From NCBI RefSeq assembly GCF_907164555.1, contig NZ_CAJQZC010000002.1, forward strand, positions 372,001-436,000: a DNA stretch of 64,000 bases, read 5' to 3'. This document shows positions 1 to 9,427 of the stretch, one piece after another. The first letter of the stretch is position 1. Every line of letters starts with the position of its first letter. The position numbers were made by a program, and so were the translations under genes. The stretch is from Paraburkholderia saeva (GTDB taxonomy: Bacteria > Pseudomonadota > Gammaproteobacteria > Burkholderiales > Burkholderiaceae). Under the pieces are notes generated by a model. That model searched no databases. It was not told where the DNA came from and was given only the letters and a program-made list of their open reading frames with translations.

Positions 1-497
1 GCTTCATACGTCAGCGTGCCCGAACGCGACACGACGCCGATGCGGCCCTTGCGGTGGATGTGACCCGGCATGATGCCGATCTTCAGCTCGTCCGGCGTGA
101 TCGTGCCCGGGCAGTTCGGTCCGAGCAGCAGCGTCTTGCTGTTCTTTGCGCGCATGCGTGCCTTGAGCTCGATCATGTCACGGACAGGAATGCCTTCCGT
201 GATACAGATTGCGAGATCCAGGTCGGCCTCAACGGCTTCCCAGATTGCAGCAGCAGCGCCTGCTGGCGGAACGTAGATGACCGACACGGTCGCGCCCGTT
301 TCAGCCTTGGCTTCAGCGACGCTTGCGTAGATCGGAATGCCTTCGAAGTCTTCGCCGGCTTTCTTCGGGTTCACACCCGCGACGTACGCTTCGCGGCCGT
401 TTGCGTATTCACGGCAGGCGCGCGTGTGGAACTGACCGGTCTTGCCGGTAATGCCCTGCGTGATGACCTTGGTGTCTTTGTTGATCAGAATCGACAT
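1..497 (-). CDS. sucD: Succinate-CoA ligase alpha subunit (3' end beyond window)
   Basis: ADP/GDP-forming succinyl-CoA synthetase alpha subunit, which catalyses the substrate-level phosphorylation step of the TCA cycle in the cytosol as an alpha2beta2 enzyme with SucC. The visible N-terminal 165 residues begin MSILINKDTKVITQGITGKT, with the CoA-binding Rossmann segment GITGKTG and the LLLGPNCPG motif typical of the family. The ATG is preceded by a GAGG ribosome site. It lies 106 bases downstream of sucC in the same direction, so the two are co-transcribed. The phosphohistidine region is outside the window. Identity is certain; only the C-terminus is missing. Confidence 0.97.
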   Translation of the reverse strand, partial: MSILINKDTKVITQGITGKTGQFHTRACREYANGREAYVAGVNPKKAGEDFEGIPIYASVAEAKAETGATVSVIYVPPAGAAAAIWEAVEADLDLAICITEGIPVRDMIELKARMRAKNSKTLLLGPNCPGTITPDELKIGIMPGHIHRKGRIGVVSRSGTLTYE

Positions 498-603
498 GTA
501 TTGACCTCTGTTCGTCTGGCGTCGCACGCGCGTGGGCAGGATATTCTTCGCCCGCGTCGCATGCGCGCCGCCATTCGTAATCCGTGATGAGCGCCGGGGC
601 GGC

Positions 604-1773
604 TTACGCCTTGCCCGCAGCGGCCGCGACGACCTTCTGCGCAGCTTCTTCCATGCTGTCCGCCGCGATGATCGGCAGGCCGGATTCAGCGAGCATCTTC
701 TTGCCGAGGTCTTCGTTCGTGCCCTTCATGCGGACCACGAGCGGCACCTTCAGCGAGACGGCCTTCGAAGCCGCGATCACGCCTTCAGCGATCACATCGC
801 AGCGCATGATGCCGCCGAAGATGTTCACGAGAATCGCCGTCAGGTTCGGGTTCTTCAGCATGATCTTGAACGCTTCCGTGACCTTCTCGGTCGTGGCGCC
901 ACCGCCTACGTCGAGGAAGTTCGCCGGTTCGCCGCCGAACAGCTTGATGGTGTCCATCGTTGCCATTGCGAGGCCAGCGCCGTTCACGAGACAGCCGATG
1001 TTGCCGTCAAGCGAGATGTACGCGAGGTCGAACTTCGATGCTTCGACTTCGGCCGGATCTTCTTCGTCCAGATCGCGATACGCGACGATTTCCGGATGAC
1101 GGAACAGCGCGTTCGAATCGAAGTTGAACTTCGCGTCGAGCGCGATGACCTTGCCGTCGCCGGTCAGGATCAGCGGGTTGATTTCGGCCAGCGACGCGTC
1201 CGTTTCCCAGAATGCCTTGTAGAGGCCCTGCAGGATCGCGCGCGCTTGCGGCAGCGAAGCGGCGGGCACGCCGATCTTCGTTGCGAGCTCGTCGGCTTCG
1301 GCGTCTTTCAGACCGGTCGACGGGTCGACCGCGATCTTGTGAATCAGCTCAGGCGTCTTTTCCGCGACTTCTTCGACGTCCATGCCGCCTTCGCTCGATG
1401 CCATCACGACGATCTTCTGCGTAACGCGATCGATCACGAGGCCGACATACAGTTCCTTCTTGATGTCAGCGCCTTCTTCGATCAGCAGGCGATTCACCTT
1501 CTGGCCTTCCGGACCGGTCTGGTGCGTGACGAGCTGCATGCCGAGGATCTGGTTCGAGTATTCGCGAACCTGTTCCAGCGACTTGGCGACCTTCACGCCG
1601 CCGCCCTTGCCACGGCCACCCGCATGGATCTGAGCCTTCACGACCCAAACCGGGCCGCCGAGCTCTTCCGCGGCCTTGACCGCATCATCCACCGAGAAGA
1701 CCGGCTTGCCGCGCGGTACCGCGACGCCGAATTTCCGCAGGATTTCCTTACCCTGGTACTCGTGAATCTTCAT
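604..1773 (-). CDS. sucC: Succinate-CoA ligase beta subunit
   Basis: Beta subunit of succinyl-CoA synthetase (389 aa, normal length). It carries the nucleotide-binding ATP-grasp domain in the N-terminal half and the succinate-binding C-terminal ligase domain. The start [17 protein letters not shown] is the classic family start, preceded by a GAAGGGA ribosome site. Seen motifs are the basic loop [23 protein letters not shown], and the glycine-rich [12 protein letters not shown] near residue 315. It is followed by sucD, as in most proteobacteria; here the pair sits downstream of recA-recX instead of next to sucAB, which is the arrangement found in Burkholderia. Confidence 0.98.
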   Translation of the reverse strand: MKIHEYQGKEILRKFGVAVPRGKPVFSVDDAVKAAEELGGPVWVVKAQIHAGGRGKGGGVKVAKSLEQVREYSNQILGMQLVTHQTGPEGQKVNRLLIEEGADIKKELYVGLVIDRVTQKIVVMASSEGGMDVEEVAEKTPELIHKIAVDPSTGLKDAEADELATKIGVPAASLPQARAILQGLYKAFWETDASLAEINPLILTGDGKVIALDAKFNFDSNALFRHPEIVAYRDLDEEDPAEVEASKFDLAYISLDGNIGCLVNGAGLAMATMDTIKLFGGEPANFLDVGGGATTEKVTEAFKIMLKNPNLTAILVNIFGGIMRCDVIAEGVIAASKAVSLKVPLVVRMKGTNEDLGKKMLAESGLPIIAADSMEEAAQKVVAAAAGKA

Positions 1774-1831
1774 GCGTGATTCCCTTCAGTCTGAGAGTTG
1801 GATTGAACTTCGCTTCCGCTTTTATTGCTGT

Positions 1832-2599
1832 TCAACGACGCGCCGCTCGCGCGGCTTGTCCGTCGGATGCACCTTCCGCGCGCTCCTCTGCTCGCGGCGC
1901 GCGGCCGTACCAGCGCGGATAAAACTGTTGCACCGCTTCACCGTCGAATCGCAGCGCGTGGCAGCGACCGAGCTGGAAAGGCGGTTTGTCGGTTGATTCC
2001 CTTGCCGGCCTGTCGGACCGTTCAGTTGTGGGTCCGTTTTCAGCCCCGTTTGCCAATCCGCTGGTCGCCGCATGTTCACTGGCCTCGCCAGCCGTCGCCG
2101 GTCCTGCTGTCTCGCCAGGTGCATCGCCGCTGTTCGTGTTCCAGACGTCGCCCGCGAACGCCTGGATGGCGGCCGTGGGCATGATTGCGCACAACTCGGT
2201 GAGATGCGTGCAGCCAGCGGTGCCACCGAGCAAACGGCTGGCATCGCGACGGAAGTTGTTGAACAGGTTGAGCCCGATGAGGGCCCGATAGGCGGGACTG
2301 GCGGTCTGGCAGATGCCCGGATAGGGCACCCAGTCGGACGACGCTTCAGCGTCGACGACATTGAGCTTGCGATCGATCGTAATGCGGAGCCAGAGTTCAT
2401 GGATCGGCAGACCGTTGGGCCGGACGCCCGACGCAAGCACCACATCGCGAGGCTTTTCGTCGGTGAGGCATGCCTCGATGTCCCACAGCCCGTCCTCGCG
2501 CTCATAGGCTTCCGCTCGTATTGCGCGACGATGGCGCAACTGACGGGAGACTGGCGGGGAAAGCGGCATGCGAGAGGTAAGGCCGGATTGGGAAACCAC
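1832..2599 (-). CDS. DUF2889 family protein
   Basis: Protein of 255 aa that I recognise as a DUF2889 family member, a group of unknown function frequent in beta-proteobacteria. The family-like core covers residues 15 to 175 (for example RHRRAIRAEAYEREDGLWDIEA and WVPYPGICQTASP, shortened here to key words), with a conserved cysteine-containing GCTHLTEL segment. The last 80 residues are low-complexity Ala/Thr/Glu-rich and probably disordered. It has no signal peptide or membrane segment. It lies between recX and sucC in the same direction. An alternative start further upstream is possible but without a better ribosome site. Function is not known. Confidence 0.8.
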   Translation of the reverse strand: MVSQSGLTSRMPLSPPVSRQLRHRRAIRAEAYEREDGLWDIEACLTDEKPRDVVLASGVRPNGLPIHELWLRITIDRKLNVVDAEASSDWVPYPGICQTASPAYRALIGLNLFNNFRRDASRLLGGTAGCTHLTELCAIMPTAAIQAFAGDVWNTNSGDAPGETAGPATAGEASEHAATSGLANGAENGPTTERSDRPARESTDKPPFQLGRCHALRFDGEAVQQFYPRWYGRAPRAEERAEGASDGQAARAARR

Positions 2600-2680
2600 T
2601 GAATTTTAGCATACTGGGTATTTGACACTATCCGGACACGGCAAGCCCGCCCCGCAAGGCTCGACGGACGATTTGGCGGG

Positions 2681-3535
2681 CTACTCGCCGCCTTCGGCCC
2701 AGTCTTCGTCCAGCCCTTTCAGTATCTTGCCGATCGTTGCGCCCAAAAATCCGCGCGCAGCCAGGAAACGCGCCTGTTTCGCGCGCTCCGCCTGGGTTTC
2801 AGGGAGATGGCCGAATTTCTTGCGCCAGACGCTTTGCGCGCGGGCAAGTTCAGTTTCGCGCAACTGCGCACTCGCTTCCTCGATCAACGTCTGACCGACT
2901 GCATGCTGCTTGAGCTCGTTCACGATGCGACTCGCGCCCATACGCGACGAACGACGGTGAATCAGGCTTTCGGCAAAGCGCGAATCGGAGAGCCAGCCTT
3001 CGGTTTCGAGGATGTCGAGCAGCGCGTCGACGTTGTCGTCCTCTTCAGCGAACGGCGCGAGCTTGCGGGCAAGTTCAGCGCGGCTGTATTCCCGACGCGA
3101 GAGATACCCGAGTGCGCGTCCCTTCAATGAGCGTGCGGGACGTTTGGCGTTGGTGGAGCGGTCTTTGCCTGCGAGCGGCGGGTCGCCCGGCGCGCGACGC
3201 GAGCGCGAGTAAGTGGCTTCCGCGGGTGCCTGACCGCTTTCCGGGGTGAAGTCTGGAGCGAAGGTGTTGGCGGAGGTTGAATCTGGATTTGAAGCCCGGG
3301 TCGCAGTGGACGAGACAGCCGCGCTAACCGTTGGCGTTGGCGTTACACCTGATCGCGATCTCGGCGCAGTCGCGGCCGCAGCCGACGAACGACGCCCTGC
3401 TGCGCGATCGTGTGCGTCGAACGACTCGAACGAGTCGTCTTCATGCGGGCCGTCCGCATCACGTCCTGCACGTCGAACTGACCGTGCTTCAGGCTGCGAA
3501 TCAAACTGCGATGCAGGCCGGCCCTTACGTATCAC
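2681..3535 (-). CDS. recX: RecX regulatory protein
   Basis: RecX binds RecA filaments and limits RecA activity. The conserved three-helix-repeat RecX domain covers about the last 150 residues (ALGYLSRREYSRAEL, GWLSDSRFAESLI, ARGFLGATIGKIL). I chose a GTG start (protein VIRKGRPASQFD...) because it lies 7 bases after the recA stop, giving a translationally close pair; the frame stays open further into recA, so a longer form of about 301 aa cannot be excluded. The first 130 residues are Ser/Ala/Thr/Arg-rich low complexity, making the protein much longer than the usual 150-170 aa. Same strand as recA, so it is likely SOS-induced with it. Confidence 0.9.
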   Translation of the reverse strand: MIRKGRPASQFDSQPEARSVRRAGRDADGPHEDDSFESFDAHDRAAGRRSSAAAATAPRSRSGVTPTPTVSAAVSSTATRASNPDSTSANTFAPDFTPESGQAPAEATYSRSRRAPGDPPLAGKDRSTNAKRPARSLKGRALGYLSRREYSRAELARKLAPFAEEDDNVDALLDILETEGWLSDSRFAESLIHRRSSRMGASRIVNELKQHAVGQTLIEEASAQLRETELARAQSVWRKKFGHLPETQAERAKQARFLAARGFLGATIGKILKGLDEDWAEGGE

Positions 3536-3542
3536 GCGACGA

Positions 3543-4616
3543 TTACTCGTCTTCGCCCGCGATTTCAGCGCTGACCACGGCGACATCTGCCATCGCGTTC
3601 ACGCCAAGCGATTCGCGGATACGGTTTTCGATTTCGCGCGCGATGTCCGGATTCTCACGCAGGAATTCGCGCGCGTTGTCCTTACCCTGACCAATGCGCT
3701 CGCCGCTGTAGCTGTACCACGCGCCGGCCTTGTCGACGATTTTCGCCTGCACGCCGAGATCGATGACCTCGCCCTGACGCGAAATGCCCTCGCCATAAAG
3801 AATGTCGAAGATCGCTTCGCGGAACGGCGGCGCCACCTTGTTCTTGACGACCTTCACGCGCGTTTCGTTACCGATCACTTCGTCGTTCTTCTTGATCGAG
3901 CCGATACGACGGATGTCGAGACGCACCGATGCGTAGAACTTGAGTGCGTTACCACCCGTTGTGGTTTCCGGGTTGCCGAACATCACGCCGATCTTCATCC
4001 GGATCTGGTTAATGAAGATCACAAGACAGTTCGTACGCTTGATCGTACCGGTGAGCTTGCGCAGCGCCTGTGACATGAGACGTGCCTGCAGACCCGGCAG
4101 CGAATCGCCCATTTCGCCTTCGATTTCAGCCTTCGGCACGAGGGCCGCGACCGAGTCGATCACGATCATGTCGATCGAGCCCGAGCGCACCAGCGCGTCG
4201 GCGATTTCGAGCGCCTGTTCGCCGGTATCCGGCTGCGAAACCAGCAGATCGTTCACGTTCACGCCGAGCTTGGCTGCGTACTGGATATCGAGCGCGTGTT
4301 CCGCGTCGATAAACGCTGCCGTGCCGCCCAGCTTCTGCATTTCGGCTACGACCTGCAGCGTCAGCGTGGTTTTACCCGACGATTCCGGACCGTAGATTTC
4401 GACGACGCGACCACGCGGCAGACCACCGACGCCCAATGCGATGTCGAGGCCGAGCGACCCGGTGGAGACCACCTGAATGTCTTCGACTGCCTCGCCCGCG
4501 CCGAGCCGCATGACCGACCCCTTGCCGAACTGCTTTTCGATCTGCGCGAGCGCGGCAGCCAGTGCCTTGCTCTTTTCAGCAGTCAGTCCAGCCGGGCCTT
4601 TCTTGCTTTCTTCCAT
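3543..4616 (-). CDS. recA: RecA recombinase
   Basis: Strand-exchange ATPase of homologous recombination and co-protease for LexA cleavage in the SOS response, 357 aa. Seen are the Walker [10 protein letters not shown], the Walker B-like [12 protein letters not shown], the L1/L2 DNA-binding loops ([34 protein letters not shown]) and the acidic C-terminus. I chose ATG at [11 protein letters not shown] because an AAAGGA site sits 6 bases before it; the open frame extends much further upstream but that part carries the promoter. recX follows 7 bases downstream. A LexA-type palindrome lies about 80 bases upstream of the start. Confidence 0.99.
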   Translation of the reverse strand: MEESKKGPAGLTAEKSKALAAALAQIEKQFGKGSVMRLGAGEAVEDIQVVSTGSLGLDIALGVGGLPRGRVVEIYGPESSGKTTLTLQVVAEMQKLGGTAAFIDAEHALDIQYAAKLGVNVNDLLVSQPDTGEQALEIADALVRSGSIDMIVIDSVAALVPKAEIEGEMGDSLPGLQARLMSQALRKLTGTIKRTNCLVIFINQIRMKIGVMFGNPETTTGGNALKFYASVRLDIRRIGSIKKNDEVIGNETRVKVVKNKVAPPFREAIFDILYGEGISRQGEVIDLGVQAKIVDKAGAWYSYSGERIGQGKDNAREFLRENPDIAREIENRIRESLGVNAMADVAVVSAEIAGEDE

Positions 4617-4695
4617 GAATCGTCCTTTGCTATGATGAACGGCGTCTGACGCAGGGTTGCGGTCCGTTTTTGCGGACGGCGCGCTTAACGCAGAC

Positions 4696-4713
4696 ACTGT
4701 ATAAAAAAACAGT
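4696..4713 (-). promoter_or_regulatory. LexA (SOS) box and recA promoter
   Basis: The sequence ACTGT-N8-ACAGT is a perfect inverted repeat with an A/T-only spacer, matching the CTGT-N8-ACAG LexA consensus of gamma- and beta-proteobacteria. On the minus strand it overlaps a possible -10 element (TATACA, 4698-4703), with a -35-like TTGCCA at 4719-4724 and a spacer of 15 bases. It lies 80 bases before the recA start codon, so LexA bound here would block the recA promoter. The box is seen directly; its use by LexA is inferred from the family. Confidence 0.9.
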
Positions 4714-4844
4714 GGTTTTGGCAAGCGCGTTTCGCATTCATTTCGACGCGTACGCAACGCCTGCCCCACCACCACGATTGTTTCGGAGACCGCCGCGCGC
4801 CGGGCGACACCACGACGCGGGCAATGCCAGAGCCTCAACGCCTC

Positions 4845-5630
4845 ATGCGAATTCTCATTGCCGAAGACGACAGCATACTCGCGGACGGTCTCGTCCGATC
4901 ACTCCGCCAGTCGGCCTATGCCGTCGATCACGTGAAGAACGGCGTCGAGGCCGATACCGCGCTTTCGATGCAGACTTTCGACCTGCTGATTCTCGATCTG
5001 GGCCTGCCGCGCATGTCCGGGCTCGAAGTGCTGCGGCGTCTGCGGGCGCGTAATTCGAACATGCCGGTGCTGATTCTCACGGCTGCGGACAGCGTCGACG
5101 AACGCGTGAAGGGCCTCGATCTCGGTGCCGACGACTATATGGCCAAGCCCTTCGCGCTCAACGAACTCGAAGCGCGGGTGCGTGCGCTCACGCGGCGCGG
5201 CGCGGGTGGCGGGCCCACGGTTGTGAAACATGGCTCGCTGTCTTTCGACCAGGTTGGCCGCATTGCCTATGTCAACGACCAGGTGGTCGAACTGTCGGCG
5301 CGCGAACTCGGGCTGCTGGAAGTGCTGCTGCAGCGGATCGGCAGGCTGGTGTCGAAGGAACAGCTCGTCGATCACCTGTGCGAATGGGGCGAGGAAGTCA
5401 GCAACAACGCCATCGAAGTCTACGTTCACCGGCTGCGCAAGAAGATCGAGCCGAGCGGCGTGCGCATCATCACGGTGCGCGGGCTCGGCTACTGCCTCGA
5501 AAAGGCTGCACCGGCGCCAGCAGCCGGGGAAACCGCTGCAACACCGGCAACGCCTTCAGCAACCCCCACGACCGCTGCAACTGCCGCGCCCGCTCCCGGC
5601 GCGATGCCCGCGAGCCACTACTTCAAGTAG
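4845..5630 (+). CDS. OmpR/TctD-family response regulator
   Basis: Two-domain response regulator. The receiver domain (residues 1-115) has the acidic pair ED at 7-9, the phospho-acceptor D51 (LILDLGLP), T79 and K101 (YMAKPF). The winged-helix Trans_reg_C domain (about 125-220) ends in [12 protein letters not shown] start at MRILIAEDD, the family N-terminus, not at the in-frame ATG 21 bases earlier. After the DNA-binding domain comes an unusual 40-residue Ala/Pro/Thr-rich tail. The sensor kinase gene begins 6 bases after its stop, so they form one operon. The targets cannot be told from the sequence; the downstream MFS transporter gene is a candidate, as TctD/E-type systems often control neighbouring carboxylate transporters. 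Confidence 0.93.
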   Translation: MRILIAEDDSILADGLVRSLRQSAYAVDHVKNGVEADTALSMQTFDLLILDLGLPRMSGLEVLRRLRARNSNMPVLILTAADSVDERVKGLDLGADDYMAKPFALNELEARVRALTRRGAGGGPTVVKHGSLSFDQVGRIAYVNDQVVELSARELGLLEVLLQRIGRLVSKEQLVDHLCEWGEEVSNNAIEVYVHRLRKKIEPSGVRIITVRGLGYCLEKAAPAPAAGETAATPATPSATPTTAATAAPAPGAMPASHYFK

Positions 5631-5636
5631 GACCGC

Positions 5637-7256
5637 ATGTCCGCTCGCCAGGAGCACACCGCCGCGCGTCACGCCGAAGCGCCCCCCTCACCGGCACGAC
5701 CCGCGCAATCCGTGCCGCCCGCTTCCGCCGCAGGTCTCGACGATGAAGCCCGCGACGCCCGTTACGCCAACCCTTTCGCCCCGCCCGACGAAAGCGAGGC
5801 CGCTGCCGCAGCGCGTCCGCGCTCGCTCTTCGGCGAAATTCTCGACTGGATGCTCGCGCCCTTGCTGCTGTTGTGGCCGATGAGTCTGGCGGTCACCTAC
5901 CTCGTCGCCAAATCCATTGCAAACGGGCCGTTCGACCGCGCGCTCGAAACCGACGCCTACGTGCTCGCGCGGCAGATTCATCCGGTGAACGGGATCGCGG
6001 AACTGTCGCTGCCCGATTCGACGCGCGACTTCCTGCGCGCGGATAACGTCGACAGCGTGTTCTATCAGGTGCTCGGCACGCGTGGAGAACTCGTCGGCGG
6101 TGACCGCGACATGCCGCTGCCGCACGAGGAAGACCGGCCGCAACCGGGCATCGTCGAGTTTCGCGACGACGTGCTGCGCGGCAACGACATCCGCGTCGCG
6201 TACACGACGGTCGAATTTCCGCAGATGCCGGGTACGCAGCCTGTATTGCTGCAGGTGGCCGAAACGCTCGACAAGCGCAGCCAGCTTGCCAACGACATCA
6301 TCAAGGGCGTGATCCTGCCGCAGTTCGTGATCCTGCCGCTGGCGATCCTGCTCGTGTGGTTCGGGCTTTCGCGCGGGCTCGCGCCGCTGCACGCGCTGCA
6401 GTCGAACATCCGCGCGCGCCGTCCGGACGATCTGTCGCCGCTCGAAGCCCGGCGCGCGCCGCCCGAAATCGAGCCGCTTGTGACGTCGTTCAACGACCTC
6501 CTGACGCGCCTCGAACAGAACATGGAGCTGCAAAAGCGCTTTATCGCCGACGCCGCGCACCAGATGAAGACGCCGCTCGCCGGTTTGCGCACGCAGGCGG
6601 AACTGGCGCTGCGGCAGGATGCGTCCGCTGAGGTGCATCGCTCACTCGAGCAAATCGCAACCAGTTCCGGGCATGCCGCGCGGCTGGTCACGCAGCTGCT
6701 GGCGCTTGCGCGCGCCGAGAACCGCATGTCGGGACAGATCTTCACGCCGGTCGAGATCACGGAAGTCGCGCGCAACGCCGTACGCGACTGGATTCAGGCC
6801 GCGCTCGCCCGACGCATGGATCTCGGCTACGAAGGCCCCTACGACGCCGATGCGCAGGACGACGGCCGCATCGAAGTCGATGGCAACCTCGTGATGCTGC
6901 GCGAAATGCTGTCGAACCTGATCGATAACGCAATCCGCTACACGCCCGAAGGCGGACGCATCACCGTGCGCGTGACACCCGAGCCTGCAGCGGGGCTCGT
7001 GCATCTGGAAGTGGAAGACACCGGCATGGGCATTCCGGCCGCCGAGCGTGACCGCGTCGTCGAGCGCTTCTACCGGATTCTCGGCCGCGAGGGCGACGGT
7101 AGCGGCCTCGGTCTCGCCATCGTCCGCGAGATCGCGACGATGCACGGCGGCACGCTGACCATTGGCGACAACGTGTATCAGGCAACCCCGCGGCTCGCAG
7201 GGACGCTCGTGCGTGTCAGCCTGAGGATGCTGGAACGCGCCCGGGACTTACCCTAA
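5637..7256 (+). CDS. TctE-like sensor histidine kinase
   Basis: Inner-membrane histidine kinase of 539 aa, partner of the preceding regulator. The order is: a Pro/Ala-rich cytoplasmic extension (1-65), membrane helix (about 72-92), periplasmic sensor region of the 2CSK_N type (about 95-225), second helix (about 226-245), HAMP-like linker, HisKA with the phospho-acceptor H308 in FIADAAHQMKTPLAGL, and an HATPase domain with the N box LIDNAIRYTPEGG, G1 DTGMGIP and G2 GDGSGLGLAIV. The sensor type is common in kinases for tricarboxylates and related acids. The ligand is not known. The N-terminal extension of about 65 residues is longer than usual. Confidence 0.93.
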   Translation: MSARQEHTAARHAEAPPSPARPAQSVPPASAAGLDDEARDARYANPFAPPDESEAAAAARPRSLFGEILDWMLAPLLLLWPMSLAVTYLVAKSIANGPFDRALETDAYVLARQIHPVNGIAELSLPDSTRDFLRADNVDSVFYQVLGTRGELVGGDRDMPLPHEEDRPQPGIVEFRDDVLRGNDIRVAYTTVEFPQMPGTQPVLLQVAETLDKRSQLANDIIKGVILPQFVILPLAILLVWFGLSRGLAPLHALQSNIRARRPDDLSPLEARRAPPEIEPLVTSFNDLLTRLEQNMELQKRFIADAAHQMKTPLAGLRTQAELALRQDASAEVHRSLEQIATSSGHAARLVTQLLALARAENRMSGQIFTPVEITEVARNAVRDWIQAALARRMDLGYEGPYDADAQDDGRIEVDGNLVMLREMLSNLIDNAIRYTPEGGRITVRVTPEPAAGLVHLEVEDTGMGIPAAERDRVVERFYRILGREGDGSGLGLAIVREIATMHGGTLTIGDNVYQATPRLAGTLVRVSLRMLERARDLP

Positions 7257-7483
7257 CTGACGGTTTTCCAGCAAACTCGGAATTCCACCGGATTGCCGGA
7301 TTAACACACTATTCACGCGACTTGCACGCACATTAGGCGATTTAAGAAGAATTTCGGCCGCGGCTCATCGTGCCGAATTATGAGACAAGCGTCAGTAGGC
7401 AGTAAGTTTTGGCTCCAATAATCGGCTCACGGGCTCGCCTTGCCGGCGAGGCCGCATGCTTATATCAATATTGGAGACGACAT

Positions 7484-9142
7484 ATGGCAACCGTTGGCGG
7501 GCAAATCTCGCACGCGCCGATGACAAGCGATGAGAAGCGGGTGATCTTCGCATCGTCGCTCGGCACCGTTTTCGAATGGTACGACTTCTACCTGGCCGGT
7601 TCGCTGGCGGCCTTCATCAGCAAGAGCTTCTTTTCCGGCGTCAACCCGACTGCGGGTTTCATTTTCACGCTGCTGGGTTTTGCGGCAGGCTTCGCGGTGC
7701 GTCCGTTCGGCGCGATCGTGTTCGGCCGGCTCGGCGACATGGTGGGCCGCAAGTACACGTTCCTCGTCACGATCGTGATCATGGGTCTGTCGACGTTCGT
7801 CGTCGGCTTCCTGCCGGGTTACGCGGCGATCGGCATGGCGTCTCCGGTGATCTTTATCGCGATGCGCATGCTGCAGGGTCTCGCGCTCGGCGGCGAGTAT
7901 GGCGGTGCGGCGACTTACGTCGCTGAACATGCGCCGGCTAACCGTCGCGGTTTCTACACCTCGTGGATCCAGACGACAGCGACGCTCGGCCTCTTCCTGT
8001 CGCTGCTGGTGATTCTCGGCGTGCGTACGTCGATGGGCGAAGAAGCGTTCGGCGACTGGGGCTGGCGCATTCCGTTCGTCGCGTCGATCCTGCTGCTCGC
8101 GATCTCGGTCTGGATCCGCCTGCAACTGCAGGAATCGCCGGCGTTCGAACGCATCAAGGCTGAAGGCAAGACGTCGAAGGCCCCGCTGACCGAAGCGTTC
8201 GGTCAATGGAAGAACCTGAAGATCGTGATTCTGGCGCTGGTCGGCCTTACGGCCGGTCAGGCAGTGGTGTGGTACACGGGCCAGTTCTACGCGCTGTTCT
8301 TCCTCACGCAGACGCTGAAGGTCGACGGCACGAGCGCCAACATCCTGATCGCGTTGGCGCTGCTGATCGGCACGCCGTGCTTCGTGCTCTTCGGTTCGCT
8401 GTCGGACAAGATCGGCCGCAAGCCGATCATCATGGCCGGCTGCCTGATCGCGGCGCTCACGTACTTCCCGCTGTTCCACGCGCTCACGCACTATGCGAAC
8501 CCGGCGCTGGAAGCCGCGCAGCAGAAGTCGCCGATCGTCGTGGTCGCGAATCCGGACGAATGCTCGTTCCAGTTCAACCCGGTTGGCACGGCGAAGTTCA
8601 CGACCTCGTGCGATATCGCGAAGAGCGCGCTTTCGAAGGCCGGCCTGAACTACGACAACGTGGCGGCTCCGGCGGGCACGCTGGCCGAGATCAAGGTTGG
8701 CGAGACGGTCATCAACACCTATGACGGCAAGGCTGCCGACGCGAAGGAACAGGGCAAGACGTTCGACAAGACGCTGGGCGCCGCGCTGAAGACGGCCGGC
8801 TATCCGCCGAAGGCCGATCCGTCGCAGATCAACTGGCCGATGACGGTTGTGATCCTGACGATCCTCGTAATCTACGTGACGATGGTGTACGGCCCGATCG
8901 CGGCGATGCTGGTGGAAATGTTCCCGACGCGGATCCGTTATACGTCGATGTCGCTGCCGTATCACATCGGCAATGGCTGGTTCGGCGGCTTCCTGCCGGC
9001 AACCGCCTTCGCGATCGTGGCGGCGAAGGGGAACATTTATTCGGGGCTGTGGTATCCGATCGTGATCGCGCTGGCGACGTTCGTGATCGGCATGCTTTTC
9101 GTGAAGGAGACCAAGGACTCGAACATCTACGCCGAAGATTGA
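7484..9142 (+). CDS. MHS-type MFS transporter with large periplasmic insert
   Basis: Major facilitator of the metabolite:H+ symporter type (552 aa). Seen are EWYDFYLAG in helix 1, GRLGDMVGRKYTF in loop 2-3, RMLQGLALGGEYGGA in helix 4 and SDKIGRKPIIMAG in loop 8-9. Between helix 9 (ending FPLFHAL) and helix 10 (starting WPMTVVILTI) lies an insert of about 120 residues that should face the periplasm; it contains two cysteines about 18 residues apart that could form a disulfide. ATG at 7484 has a GGAG ribosome site 7 bases before it. A 227-base leader separates it from the two-component operon. Likely substrates are organic acids; not resolvable from sequence. Confidence 0.9.
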   Translation: MATVGGQISHAPMTSDEKRVIFASSLGTVFEWYDFYLAGSLAAFISKSFFSGVNPTAGFIFTLLGFAAGFAVRPFGAIVFGRLGDMVGRKYTFLVTIVIMGLSTFVVGFLPGYAAIGMASPVIFIAMRMLQGLALGGEYGGAATYVAEHAPANRRGFYTSWIQTTATLGLFLSLLVILGVRTSMGEEAFGDWGWRIPFVASILLLAISVWIRLQLQESPAFERIKAEGKTSKAPLTEAFGQWKNLKIVILALVGLTAGQAVVWYTGQFYALFFLTQTLKVDGTSANILIALALLIGTPCFVLFGSLSDKIGRKPIIMAGCLIAALTYFPLFHALTHYANPALEAAQQKSPIVVVANPDECSFQFNPVGTAKFTTSCDIAKSALSKAGLNYDNVAAPAGTLAEIKVGETVINTYDGKAADAKEQGKTFDKTLGAALKTAGYPPKADPSQINWPMTVVILTILVIYVTMVYGPIAAMLVEMFPTRIRYTSMSLPYHIGNGWFGGFLPATAFAIVAAKGNIYSGLWYPIVIALATFVIGMLFVKETKDSNIYAED

Positions 9143-9261
9143 TGGCGTGGGTGCGGCGCCCTCTGCCGCAAGCGGTTGAGGGCGCGCCTGGATAGAGTTC
9201 ACAAAAATGGCGCGCGGGGGTTGACAGCCCCCGCCGTCATCCGCATAATCTCGCTTCTTTC

Positions 9262-9338
<77 letters not shown>

Positions 9339-9346
9339 GCATCAAG

Positions 9347-9383
9347 AAAAAGCCGCTGCTTCTCACGAAGCAGCGGCTTTTTT
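9347..9383 (+). terminator. Rho-independent terminator after tRNA-Met
   Basis: A 12-base GC-rich perfect stem (AGCCGCTGCTTC with GAAGCAGCGGCT) and a TCAC loop, flanked by A5 on the left and T6 on the right. It can end transcription from both sides: the tRNA on the plus strand and, because of the A tract, transcripts from the minus strand. Confidence 0.93.
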
Positions 9384-9427
9384 GTTTCCGCAGACGTTCA
9401 GCCGGGTCCAACTCAACGCGACCAGCC

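Noticed and set aside
7460-9202. A 580-codon minus-strand frame over the MFS transporter
   Set aside because: Mirror frame of the transporter, no motif and Arg/His/Asp-rich composition.
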